Assembly: GCA_948530865.1 (NCBI GenBank)
Contig: CAOTKV010000011.1
Span: forward strand, 1 to 59,844
Source: an uncultured Clostridia bacterium
GTDB taxonomy: Bacteria > Bacillota > Clostridia > TANB77 > CAG-508
Length of the DNA: 59,844 nt
Direction of reading: 5' to 3'
Shown here: piece by piece, positions 1 through 7,128 of the stretch
Layout of the letters: each line of letters starts with the position of its first letter
Numbering within the stretch: position 1 is the first letter of the stretch
Program-made: the position numbers and the translations under genes
Notes under the pieces: generated by a model
What the model was told of the DNA's origin: nothing
Database searches by the model: none
The model's input: the letters and a program-made list of their open reading frames with translations, nothing else

Positions 1-404
1 TCAACTAAATTTATTGCAGCTTTACTTGCACCACTTCCAGCCATAATATCATATACAATTACTACATTTTCACCTTTATCTATACTATCTTCTTTTATTT
101 GATATTCTGCCTTTCCATATTCTTTTATAAATTCTTCTGAATAAAACTTTCCAGGAATTAAATTTGGTTTTCTAATTAACACAAGTGGTAGTTGTAATTC
201 ATATGCTAGTATTGAACCAATTGTAAATCCTTTTGATTCAATTGCAACAATTTTATCAATCTTTTTATCTTTCAAAAATTCTTTTATTTCATTTATAGCA
301 GATTTTCTAGCCTCTACATTTTTTAATAAATAAGTAAAATCCCAAAATAATACATCTTTTTTAGGAAAGTCTTTGTAACTTCTTACAAACTCTTTATAAT
401 CCAT
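1..404 (-). CDS. Adenine phosphoribosyltransferase-like protein (3' part outside the window)
   Basis: The gene starts with ATG at 402-404 and runs off the left edge, so only about 134 residues are visible. The reading frame gives an APRT-like order: FPKKDVLFWDFTYLL near residue 13, IESKGFTIGSILAYEL near 55, LIRKPNLIPGKFY near 75 and VVIVYDIMAGSGASKAA near 115. The last is the PRPP-binding loop, where the usual D-D-x-x-A-T-G-G is changed to Y-D-I-M-A-G-S-G. APRT joins adenine to PRPP to make AMP; the changed loop and the setting suggest a different base. It is the last visible gene of a tight operon, 10 bases after its neighbour. Family confident, substrate unknown. Confidence 0.75.
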   Translation of the reverse strand, partial: MDYKEFVRSYKDFPKKDVLFWDFTYLLKNVEARKSAINEIKEFLKDKKIDKIVAIESKGFTIGSILAYELQLPLVLIRKPNLIPGKFYSEEFIKEYGKAEYQIKEDSIDKGENVVIVYDIMAGSGASKAAINLV

Positions 405-414
405 AATTTCACCT

Positions 415-1029
415 CTACTCTTCTATTAATATTGCTCTTGAAGGTGCAGCATCAATACCTGTAACTTTAACTGGCAAACATATAATTTTATACAATTTTT
501 CTTTTGTTTCTTTTAATCTTAAATTATCTAATGCAACAATATTTTTTTCCATAAATATTCTATGAATATCAACAGCACCATTTCTTTCAAAGCTTTGATA
601 ATCATATCCAATTAGTTTTATTCCTAAATCTCTTAAATATTCCGCAGATTTTTTTGATAATGCAACATGATTTGGATTATATTTTTCCATATTATCATAT
701 GAATTTTGTGTTTTAAGTAAAATTCTTTCACATGTTATATTATGTTTTTTTAAATCTTCGATTTCAATTAAATCATCTACATCTGTTAAATCAACTACTT
801 GGCAATCTCCAATTAAAACTTCAAATGGAACTTCATCACTTTTCCATTTCTCATTAAATAAATAATATGGTGCATCTATATGAGTTCCTGCATGCGCTCC
901 AAAATCTAACCAAGTAAAGTTTATAGGAGCTTCTGGCTTTCTTGCAAGTGGTATAAGTTTTGGCGGTTCATCATCTACCCATACTACTGTTTTTTCATTT
1001 AATTCCATTGAAATATCAATTATATTCAT
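415..1029 (-). CDS. Cyclase-family (kynurenine formamidase-like) metal-dependent hydrolase
   Basis: A 204-residue protein with the family signature HAGTHIDAP near residue 46, the His/Asp metal-binding motif of the cyclase (KynB-like) family, and a later IGYDYQSFE. Family members hydrolyse formylkynurenine, other amides or cyclic imides, or cyclise polyketides. Length matches KynB (about 210). The gene abuts the next upstream gene with one base between and is part of the NrtR-led operon. No tryptophan-catabolism genes are present, so a formamidase role in kynurenine breakdown is unlikely; opening or closing of a ring or removal of a formyl group in the operon pathway is an inference. Confidence 0.8.
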   Translation of the reverse strand: MNIIDISMELNEKTVVWVDDEPPKLIPLARKPEAPINFTWLDFGAHAGTHIDAPYYLFNEKWKSDEVPFEVLIGDCQVVDLTDVDDLIEIEDLKKHNITCERILLKTQNSYDNMEKYNPNHVALSKKSAEYLRDLGIKLIGYDYQSFERNGAVDIHRIFMEKNIVALDNLRLKETKEKLYKIICLPVKVTGIDAAPSRAILIEE

Positions 1030-1030
1030 A

Positions 1031-2236
1031 TTAAATCATCCCTTCTATTTTTTCTTTCCATATTTTATTATTATTTTCAAGTGATTCTACTGCTTCTCTC
1101 AAAATTGATAATCTATAAACTTTATAATCTTCTGCTATTTCACAAGCAATATTTTCTATATTTTCTTGAATTTTATCAAAACCACTCCAATAATCTAAAT
1201 GAAATATTACTGGCATTGGTGACCAAGATGGAGCGTAAAGTTCAAATACTTGATCAAAAAAATCTGAAATTCTATTTTTTCCATATATTTTTTCATCTAA
1301 ATATTTTAATAAATATCTTGTAATATCATTATTTGAAACATATTCTCTTACTTGACTTTCTTCTAAATTTTCTTTTAATTTATTTAAAATATTATTTTTC
1401 AAAATCTTCTCATTTAATAAATTATAAAATTCATTATTATTCAAATTTTCTAAAACTATTTTTAAATCTTTTAAATACACTTTTTGAAAATTATCTTTTG
1501 AAATAAAATAGTAATATTCAATTAAATCAATTCTATTTTCAAAAGGATAAGCTCCGTTTCTATATGCTTCAAGCTCAGTACTATTATCATATATTGTAAA
1601 AGCAATTTTTCCGTAATTATCAGGATTATCTAAAAACATACAATATGCAGATAATTTAAATTGTGGATTATCTGTAAATAGTCTTACTATTCCATTAAAA
1701 TTTCTAATTATAGTTCCTGCATTAATATATTCATCAAAAATTAAAAATGGTTTTGTAAATATTTCATACAATTTTGTTCCTTTTAGTATTTCATGAAACT
1801 CTTTATTTTCTTCACTATAAGCTCTGTTATCACTTATACTGTCATAAATTGAAAATTTTTCTTTACCTATAAAATCTTCTAAATTAAATTTACTGCAAAG
1901 TTCTTTTAATTTTTCCTCACGTAATATTAATTCCTCTTTTGACAAATATGTTTCAAACCATTTATACAAATTAAAATCTAAATCTCTTGGAATCTTTATT
2001 TGCATTAAATTTAAATTTGATTTTTTATATTCTTTTAATTTTTTTATTATTGAAATTAATGGAGAAGTTCCACTTTCTATTATTACAATCTGTTGATAAC
2101 CTGATTTTAAAAATTCTTCTAAAACTCTTTTTGCTAAATTTATACTTTGCTCTTCATTCATAAACTTAAATTTTTCATTAAATTTAGGATGAGTAAAACC
2201 TTCTAAATTATCTACTTTTCCAAATAATTCTTGCAT
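1031..2236 (-). CDS. Unknown protein with a phosphoribosyltransferase-like core
   Basis: A 401-residue protein I cannot name. Two segments look like a PRTase fold: IVIIESGTSPLISIIKKL near residue 50 (a first-loop arrangement) and FLIFDEYINAGTIIRNF near 164, matching the hydrophobic-D-(D/E)-x-x-x-T/A-G-(T)-T shape of the PRPP loop with D-E in place of D-D. The rest is charged and helical, with FHLDYWSGFDKIQENIE near the C-terminus. It begins immediately after the TrpF-like gene stops (no gap), so the two are probably translationally coupled. A role in making or handling a phosphoribosylated intermediate is inferred from fold and neighbours only. Confidence 0.5.
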   Translation of the reverse strand: MQELFGKVDNLEGFTHPKFNEKFKFMNEEQSINLAKRVLEEFLKSGYQQIVIIESGTSPLISIIKKLKEYKKSNLNLMQIKIPRDLDFNLYKWFETYLSKEELILREEKLKELCSKFNLEDFIGKEKFSIYDSISDNRAYSEENKEFHEILKGTKLYEIFTKPFLIFDEYINAGTIIRNFNGIVRLFTDNPQFKLSAYCMFLDNPDNYGKIAFTIYDNSTELEAYRNGAYPFENRIDLIEYYYFISKDNFQKVYLKDLKIVLENLNNNEFYNLLNEKILKNNILNKLKENLEESQVREYVSNNDITRYLLKYLDEKIYGKNRISDFFDQVFELYAPSWSPMPVIFHLDYWSGFDKIQENIENIACEIAEDYKVYRLSILREAVESLENNNKIWKEKIEGMI

Positions 2237-2896
2237 TTAATACTCCTTTGCAATTTTTATAAATTTTTCTATTTTGTTATGATCTTTTCTATCTTTTCTT
2301 AAATAGCTTTCGCTATAACAACTAATTCCAGTAGAAACATCTACACCATAAGGCTTTGTTTCTTCAATTGCACCTCTTACATTTTCTGGATTTAATCCTC
2401 CTGCAATAAATACTGGTTTTTCAGTCATATCTATTAACTTTCTGCACATTTGCCAATTGTTTTCTTTTCCAGTTCCACCAGTATAACCGCTATCTCTTGA
2501 ATCTAATAAAAAGCAGTCACAATAAGGTTCGTATAATTTTAATTTTTCTACTGCCTTTGGATCTGTTGTAACAACAGTTTTTATAATTTTTTTATTAGTA
2601 TTTTTTCTTACTTTTTTTACTTCTTCTATATCTATATCTTCTGAAATTTGAATTCCTGTGCTTTTAATATAATTTGATAAATCTAAAATATCTTCTGCCT
2701 CAAAAAGATGTGTTACTAAAAAACTATCTACCCCTTTTGGAAACTTTTTAATAGTTTCTCTAACCCATTGAGCATATGGTTCAACTTCAACTGGTAAAAC
2801 TTTTCCTCCCATTACAAAACCTATACAATCTGCACCTAAACTCACAGCTGTAAGTGCATCAACTCTATTGCTAATTCCACAAATTTTAACTTTCAT
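2237..2896 (-). CDS. Phosphoribosylanthranilate isomerase (TrpF)-like protein outside any trp operon
   Basis: A 219-residue (beta/alpha)8 protein of normal TrpF length. The N-terminus MKVKICGIS carries the catalytic Cys (residue 6), LLDSRDSGYTGGTGK carries the catalytic Asp (residue 132) and phosphate-binding glycines, and FIAGGLNPENVRGAIEE plus GVDVSTGIS are the C-terminal phosphate site. TrpF performs the Amadori rearrangement of N-(5-phosphoribosyl)anthranilate. All catalytic residues look intact. No other trp gene is in the window; the partners are a GCHII-like enzyme and PRTases, so the substrate may be another phosphoribosylamine. Family call is secure, substrate is open. Confidence 0.88.
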   Translation of the reverse strand: MKVKICGISNRVDALTAVSLGADCIGFVMGGKVLPVEVEPYAQWVRETIKKFPKGVDSFLVTHLFEAEDILDLSNYIKSTGIQISEDIDIEEVKKVRKNTNKKIIKTVVTTDPKAVEKLKLYEPYCDCFLLDSRDSGYTGGTGKENNWQMCRKLIDMTEKPVFIAGGLNPENVRGAIEETKPYGVDVSTGISCYSESYLRKDRKDHNKIEKFIKIAKEY

Positions 2897-2909
2897 AAGA
2901 TTCCTCCTA

Positions 2910-3746
2910 TTATTTATAAACTTTTTCTAAATATGATTTTTTTATTTTACATACATTATCAATTTTTTTCTTAACTCCAAGTTTTTCTATATCTTCAATA
3001 TTTTCATAACTTTTAATTCCATTATCTGTATGAACATTTGCGCGTCCATAACAATCAATGAAAATATTATATATTTCATCTTCTTTTGGTATAAATTCTT
3101 GGTCAACAATGTTAATATTTTTATATTTTTCTTTACAATTTTGAACAACTTCTTCAAATTCTTCAGTAGATATTTCAAACATTTCTTCGTATTTTTTCCC
3201 ATATCCACTACTAAAGAACTTTCCAAGCTTCCAGCTATATATTTTTCCTTCTATTAGCTTTCCGATATTTATTACATCGTTTTTATTCATTTTTCCAACC
3301 ATTGTATTTATTTTTATTTTAATATTTGGATAATTTTCTCGAATGTATTCTATTAAATCTAATATTAATCTGTGGTGATTTTTGATAGAGCAAGGTCTCA
3401 TTTGGTTATGTATTTCTTGCTCAAATGAATCTAAAGGTAAATTTATTGAATCTATATAATTTAAAACTTCTTTATCTTTTAATAACTCAATTCCTGTTGT
3501 AGAAATTATTGGGATAATTCCAAGTTTTCTACAATGTTTACATATTTCTACAATATCATTTCGAACTAGTGGATCTCCACCTGTTAAATTTATTGCTTCA
3601 ACTCCATATTCTTTTAATTTATCTATAATGGAGAGCACTTTTTCAAGTGGCAGTTGCTTTCGATTTTCTCTCCAATTTGCAAAACAAAATTTACAATCCA
3701 TGTTGCAGATACTTGATACTTCAAAGCATATATAACTTATCTTCAT
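2910..3746 (-). CDS. Radical SAM enzyme, viperin-like in layout
   Basis: A 278-residue radical SAM protein. CNMDCKFCF near residue 15 binds the 4Fe-4S cluster, and INLTGGDPL near 53 is the SAM-binding GGE-type motif. There is no SPASM domain. Several later features recall viperin: CKFCF at the cluster, LPLDSFEQEI near 100, a KNHH segment, IKINTMV near 146, a W-K-L-G-K-F-F strand near 172, and a total length like prokaryotic viperins (ddhNTP synthases acting on CTP, GTP or UTP). Sister radical SAM families share some of this, so the comparison is suggestive. It lies between a TrpF-like and a GCHII-like gene with gaps of 13 and 2 bases. Confidence 0.8.
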   Translation of the reverse strand: MKISYICFEVSSICNMDCKFCFANWRENRKQLPLEKVLSIIDKLKEYGVEAINLTGGDPLVRNDIVEICKHCRKLGIIPIISTTGIELLKDKEVLNYIDSINLPLDSFEQEIHNQMRPCSIKNHHRLILDLIEYIRENYPNIKIKINTMVGKMNKNDVINIGKLIEGKIYSWKLGKFFSSGYGKKYEEMFEISTEEFEEVVQNCKEKYKNINIVDQEFIPKEDEIYNIFIDCYGRANVHTDNGIKSYENIEDIEKLGVKKKIDNVCKIKKSYLEKVYK

Positions 3747-3748
3747 AT

Positions 3749-4882
3749 TTATGCTCCTTTCAATTCTTTTTTGAAAAAATTTTTACTTACAATATCAGTT
3801 ATTTCTTCTTTAATTCTATCGTAATCTTCTTTGAAAGAAGTTAAATCTCCATTTATATCCATATGATTAAATTCTGTTCCTCTTTGAGTTGCTTCTGTGC
3901 TTCCTGCAACATTTACAGCTCCAATTGATTTTACTCTTATTATTTCATAACCGAAATTTTCCATTTGCATGATTTTTAAAGGATTGTTTGTAAGCATAAT
4001 TACTTTTTGATTTGCTCCTAAATAATCTAAAATTACTGGTGTGATTTTATAACCAACATTATTGTTTGCACTTCTTGGATCTCCTTTTAAACCTATTGTT
4101 GTAAATCCACCATACATTGTTGTTTTGTAAGTTTGTTCTGATGTATATTCTCCTCTATGTCTAATTGATGCTCTTTCTGCTAAATCAAAAACAAATTCAT
4201 TTTCTGTATATCCACTTCCCATACCATTTTGAGAATCAATGTGTAACATTACAAACCCTAAACTTCCTTTATTTTGATATATATGTTTTCCATTTTCATA
4301 TTTATATTGTTCCTGAACCCATTTTTCAAAATCGTCTCCATTTTGTATATTAGGAGTTTCAATTTTATTAAATGTAGCTGATAATTCTCTTATGTTTTTC
4401 CATTGATAATGGCAATTACATCTTTGTGAGCCAAATAAAAATGAAGGGGTACAAGCTGATTCTGTTCTTAAAACAATTCCTTCATCATATATATTTCCAA
4501 CAATTCCTGCATTTGCATATTCCATACCTATTCCAGGCATATATACACAAAGTCCAATGTGTCTTACTAAGTGTGGAGTTTCATATTTTTCTGTTAATGA
4601 ATATAAAGTTGCTCCTTTATTTGCTATAATTAATGCTTTTGTTTTCATATGAACTGCTACATCATATATTTTCATTAAATCGCCTTCTGCATTATCTTGA
4701 TTTAACGCTGTTACAAAGTTAAAAATTATTTTACTAAATAAGTTTCTATCTGTTACTTTGTAAATTTTTTCATCATAATCTTCTGGTATACTATTTAACA
4801 ATTCTTCATAAGTACTTTCACATCTTTTTATTCTTTTGATATAATTGTCCATCCCTTTGATTATACTTTCTTTTTCGTTCAT
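3749..4882 (-). CDS. GTP cyclohydrolase II-like protein with N-terminal extension
   Basis: A 377-residue protein, almost twice RibA length. The zinc site of GCHII is present with exact spacing: Cys144, ten residues, Cys155, one residue, Cys157 (in FLFGSQRCNCHYQ). The late signature LTNNPLKIMQMENFGYEI near 297 matches the RibA L-T-N-N-P segment. About 100 extra N-terminal residues and a 50-residue insertion after the zinc site differ from RibA. GCHII opens the imidazole ring of GTP. No riboflavin genes adjoin it, so it probably acts in another pathway. Ribosome site AGGAGG precedes the ATG. It is the second gene of the NrtR-led operon. Confidence 0.82.
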   Translation of the reverse strand: MNEKESIIKGMDNYIKRIKRCESTYEELLNSIPEDYDEKIYKVTDRNLFSKIIFNFVTALNQDNAEGDLMKIYDVAVHMKTKALIIANKGATLYSLTEKYETPHLVRHIGLCVYMPGIGMEYANAGIVGNIYDEGIVLRTESACTPSFLFGSQRCNCHYQWKNIRELSATFNKIETPNIQNGDDFEKWVQEQYKYENGKHIYQNKGSLGFVMLHIDSQNGMGSGYTENEFVFDLAERASIRHRGEYTSEQTYKTTMYGGFTTIGLKGDPRSANNNVGYKITPVILDYLGANQKVIMLTNNPLKIMQMENFGYEIIRVKSIGAVNVAGSTEATQRGTEFNHMDINGDLTSFKEDYDRIKEEITDIVSKNFFKKELKGA

Positions 4883-4900
4883 AATAAAAACCTCCTAATT

Positions 4901-5701
4901 TTAATTCTTGTATTTATATAATACTGATGGTCTGTGTCCACCAGTTTTTACAAGCTTATCTGTTTTTTCCACTTTATCTGCAATAATTCTTCTAAAAGCT
5001 GGATCTAATAATTTTTTATCTAAAATTACCTCATATATTTGTTGTAATTCTCCTAAAGTAAAATACTCTGGCATCATATTAAAAATAATATCTGTATCTT
5101 GAACTTTGTTTTTCATTCTTGAGATACCTGTTATTATTATTTTTGTATGGTCAAATCCAATTTTTTCATTTTCAAGAATTTCATATTTATATTGATTTGT
5201 TGTTTTATTTACTAATTCTTTTTTTAGTTTATATTCTATTTTTTCTTCTTCATTTTCTAGTAAAACATTTAAAACATTTTCTTTTTCTTGAACATGAATA
5301 TTAAACCAACTTGCATTATCACTTAAATTTTCTTTTAATTGTTCTCTATCTATTAAAGCCATATATGATGTACTTATTACTCTCATTCTTGGATCTCTAT
5401 TAATTTCTCCAAATGTATATAATTGTTCTTTATAAATATTATGCAAATTAGTTTCTTTAGCTAAAATTCTTTCTGCCGCCATATCTAATGTTTCACTTTT
5501 TTCAACAAAACCTCCAGGCAAACACCATTTATCTTTAAAAGGCTCTGAAGTTCTTTTTACTAACAATATACTGAAATATTTTTCTGATAAATTTCTACAT
5601 GTTTTGGCATTCCCTTTTGAAACAGAAAATATTAACATATCTGTGCTTAATGCTAAATTTGCATATTTAGATTTTCCTAAACTTATATCTTCTTTGCTCA
5701 T
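4901..5701 (-). CDS. NrtR-type transcriptional regulator (NUDIX domain plus winged helix)
   Basis: About 266 residues: an N-terminal NUDIX-like domain with WCLPGGFVEKSETLDMAAER (a relaxed Nudix box) and a C-terminal winged helix, FTLGELQQIYEVIL followed by RRIIADKVEKT and KTGGHRPSVLYKY, as in NrtR. NrtR proteins sense nucleotide metabolites such as ADP-ribose and repress transcription. I start at the ATG of 5699-5701 because GAGGAGG stands just before it; an earlier in-frame ATG at 5731 lies inside the promoter. The Nudix box deviates from GX5EX7REUXEEXGU (lacks the EE pair), which suggests sensing more than hydrolysis. First gene of the operon and probably self-regulating through the palindromes at 5722-5783. 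Confidence 0.85.
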   Translation of the reverse strand: MSKEDISLGKSKYANLALSTDMLIFSVSKGNAKTCRNLSEKYFSILLVKRTSEPFKDKWCLPGGFVEKSETLDMAAERILAKETNLHNIYKEQLYTFGEINRDPRMRVISTSYMALIDREQLKENLSDNASWFNIHVQEKENVLNVLLENEEEKIEYKLKKELVNKTTNQYKYEILENEKIGFDHTKIIITGISRMKNKVQDTDIIFNMMPEYFTLGELQQIYEVILDKKLLDPAFRRIIADKVEKTDKLVKTGGHRPSVLYKYKN

Positions 5702-5721
5702 TTCATATACCTCCTCTTGAC

Positions 5722-5742
5722 TTATTAACATTTTATTAAAAA
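5722..5742 (-). promoter_or_regulatory. Operator box 2 overlapping the -10 of the NrtR-led operon
   Basis: An imperfect 21-bp palindrome (minus strand TTTTTAATA-AAA-TGTTAATAA) that covers the -10 hexamer. It differs from box 1 by two bases and lies 41 bp from it centre to centre, close to four helical turns. Binding here would block RNA polymerase directly. The regulator is inferred to be the NrtR-type protein encoded immediately downstream. Confidence 0.7.
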
Positions 5743-5758
5743 GTTATTGTTTTGTCAA
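5730..5758 (-). promoter_or_regulatory. Sigma-A type promoter of the NrtR-led operon
   Basis: Minus strand TTGACA at 5753-5758, a 17-base spacer, and TAAAAT at 5730-5735. Transcription would start near 5723, leaving a leader of about 20 bases that holds the GAGGAGG ribosome site. This placement rules out the longer upstream start of the regulator gene. Confidence 0.8.
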
Positions 5759-5762
5759 GTAC

Positions 5763-5783
5763 TTTTTAACATTTTGTTAAAAA
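5763..5783 (-). promoter_or_regulatory. Operator box 1 upstream of the -35
   Basis: A perfect palindrome with 9-bp arms, TTTTTAACA-TTT-TGTTAAAAA, immediately upstream of the -35. Together with box 2 it forms a two-site operator typical of a dimeric repressor that can bind cooperatively. Confidence 0.75.
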
Positions 5784-5812
5784 GCCATTTGTTTTTTATT
5801 ATTCTAAACATA

Positions 5813-5849
5813 AAAAATCCTTCTAATTTCAATCATTAGATGGATTTTT
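5813..5849. terminator. Bidirectional intrinsic terminator
   Basis: Stem AATCC-T-TCTAAT against ATTAGA-T-GGATT with a short loop, flanked by A runs on one side and T runs on the other, so it could end transcripts from either side. It separates the NrtR-led operon promoter from the next gene. Confidence 0.65.
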
Positions 5850-5909
5850 AAAAAAATTAATTTTTTATTGTTTATTTATTTTATTGACATAGCAATTAAA
5901 ATATTTGAA

Positions 5910-5930
5910 GGCGGGAAGAATCTTCCCGCC
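5910..5930 (-). terminator. GC-rich hairpin after the 5947-6960 gene
   Basis: Self-complementary GGCGGGAAGA/TCTTCCCGCC just downstream of the stop codon. The following bases are only moderately T-rich, so termination may be partial; the AT-rich terminator at 5813-5849 follows. Confidence 0.6.
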
Positions 5931-5946
5931 TCAATTATGATATCAG

Positions 5947-6960
5947 TTAAAAACAGTTTTCTTTTGTTTTCAATTTGTACCGCTTAATATACTCATCGAA
6001 ATGCAGTTTACTACCAGTTCCTTTTGGAACACGCATTCCCTTTGTAATAACCCAGTCATTAAGAAGCATTACTTTGACCATTAAATCCGTGTTATTCTCG
6101 ATAATCACGCCGAAATTCCAACCAATGAAACAATCTAACAGCCTGTTAAGATAGTATTTCTTTCGTTCTTCTCTCTCATCTGCTTCGATATTCTTGTTTT
6201 TGATTGTATCAGCTGTGATTGCAAGCTTTGCTCGTCCAACATATCCTTCTTTGGGCTCGTCTTCAAGAATCAGTGCAAATTCATATGGATCCAAGAAAAC
6301 ATCATTGTTCATGTTATCACAATAAAGCTGAATCATCTGCATAAGGATATCTTTCAGATTTGTGATACAGTTGAATGCCTTTTTTGTATCCAGCATCATC
6401 GCATAATAAACAGAACCTTCTTTTTCAAACTTGCCAAACCATTCCTTTTTAGGAGAATAATTGTAGCCATCGTTGAATGGGTAGAATTTTATATATTTGT
6501 TTTCATTTGCGACAATACGTTCTACCTCATCATCATTTTCAATCCTGTCTCCACCAACTATCGGAATATAATCAATATTATTTTGTTCAGCAAATTCTTC
6601 TGCACTTAATTTGCGGTATTTTTCCTCCTTTTTATTAAATCCATACAATAATGTGTTTTTAAAACTTATCTTTCTTATTACACCCTCTCGAGTCAACATA
6701 ACTGTTGGCATATCTATTAGATTAGCAATAATAAGTGCAACAAGTAGTGAAGCTACAAATACTTCTGTAATTGATGGATTGTCTGAAATATTTCTTACCA
6801 AATATATAGCCTGAACAACATAACATACATATAGAACAAAGTATGTTAATCTGTAAGAAGTGGGAATCTTCCGTGTCCATCCAGCATTATTTGCCTGAAA
6901 TCCCATAAAGATAAGAAAAACACCTAAAATAAGAGAATACGCATAAGCTAATGACATCAT
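5947..6960 (-). CDS. Unknown membrane protein with a large cytoplasmic domain
   Basis: A 337-residue protein not recognised. Three hydrophobic segments occupy roughly residues 4-20, 39-58 and 66-88 (ending in DMPTVMLTREGVIRK), followed by a soluble domain of about 240 residues. AGGAGGG stands eight bases before the first of two adjacent ATGs. Its codons are noticeably richer in G and C than those of neighbours, it has its own promoter (7061-7089) and hairpin terminator, and it sits alone between operons. This is the signature of a transferred single gene. No enzymatic motif was found. Confidence 0.7.
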   Translation of the reverse strand: MMSLAYAYSLILGVFLIFMGFQANNAGWTRKIPTSYRLTYFVLYVCYVVQAIYLVRNISDNPSITEVFVASLLVALIIANLIDMPTVMLTREGVIRKISFKNTLLYGFNKKEEKYRKLSAEEFAEQNNIDYIPIVGGDRIENDDEVERIVANENKYIKFYPFNDGYNYSPKKEWFGKFEKEGSVYYAMMLDTKKAFNCITNLKDILMQMIQLYCDNMNNDVFLDPYEFALILEDEPKEGYVGRAKLAITADTIKNKNIEADEREERKKYYLNRLLDCFIGWNFGVIIENNTDLMVKVMLLNDWVITKGMRVPKGTGSKLHFDEYIKRYKLKTKENCF

Positions 6961-7060
6961 AAAAAGCCCTCCTGTTCATATTGTTTGATGACGTTGTTAA
7001 TAGTTTCTTATTGTTACTCCCCTGCATACTAAAACAGGATATTTATAGTTTATCTTTAAT

Positions 7061-7089
7061 ATTATATCATATTTATGTAAACAAAACAA
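7061..7089 (-). promoter_or_regulatory. Promoter of the 5947-6960 gene
   Basis: Minus strand TTGTTT at 7084-7089, 17 bases, TATAAT at 7061-7066. The predicted leader is about 95 bases. The -35 touches the hairpin that ends the upstream SBP transcript. Confidence 0.65.
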
Positions 7090-7122
7090 GATTGAAGTTA
7101 GTTTTACTTCTAACTTCAATCT
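7089..7122 (-). terminator. Terminator after the substrate-binding protein gene
   Basis: A 13-bp perfect stem AGATTGAAGTTAG/CTAACTTCAATCT with an eight-base loop, six bases after the stop codon of the 7129-8145 gene and followed by a T-rich stretch on the minus strand. Confidence 0.7.
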
Positions 7123-7128
7123 AAACTA

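Noticed and set aside
3749..4882. Assignment of the GCHII-like operon to the yeast-type URC uracil catabolism pathway
   Set aside because: No URC4-like (DUF1688) partner or urea amidolyase was seen in the operon.
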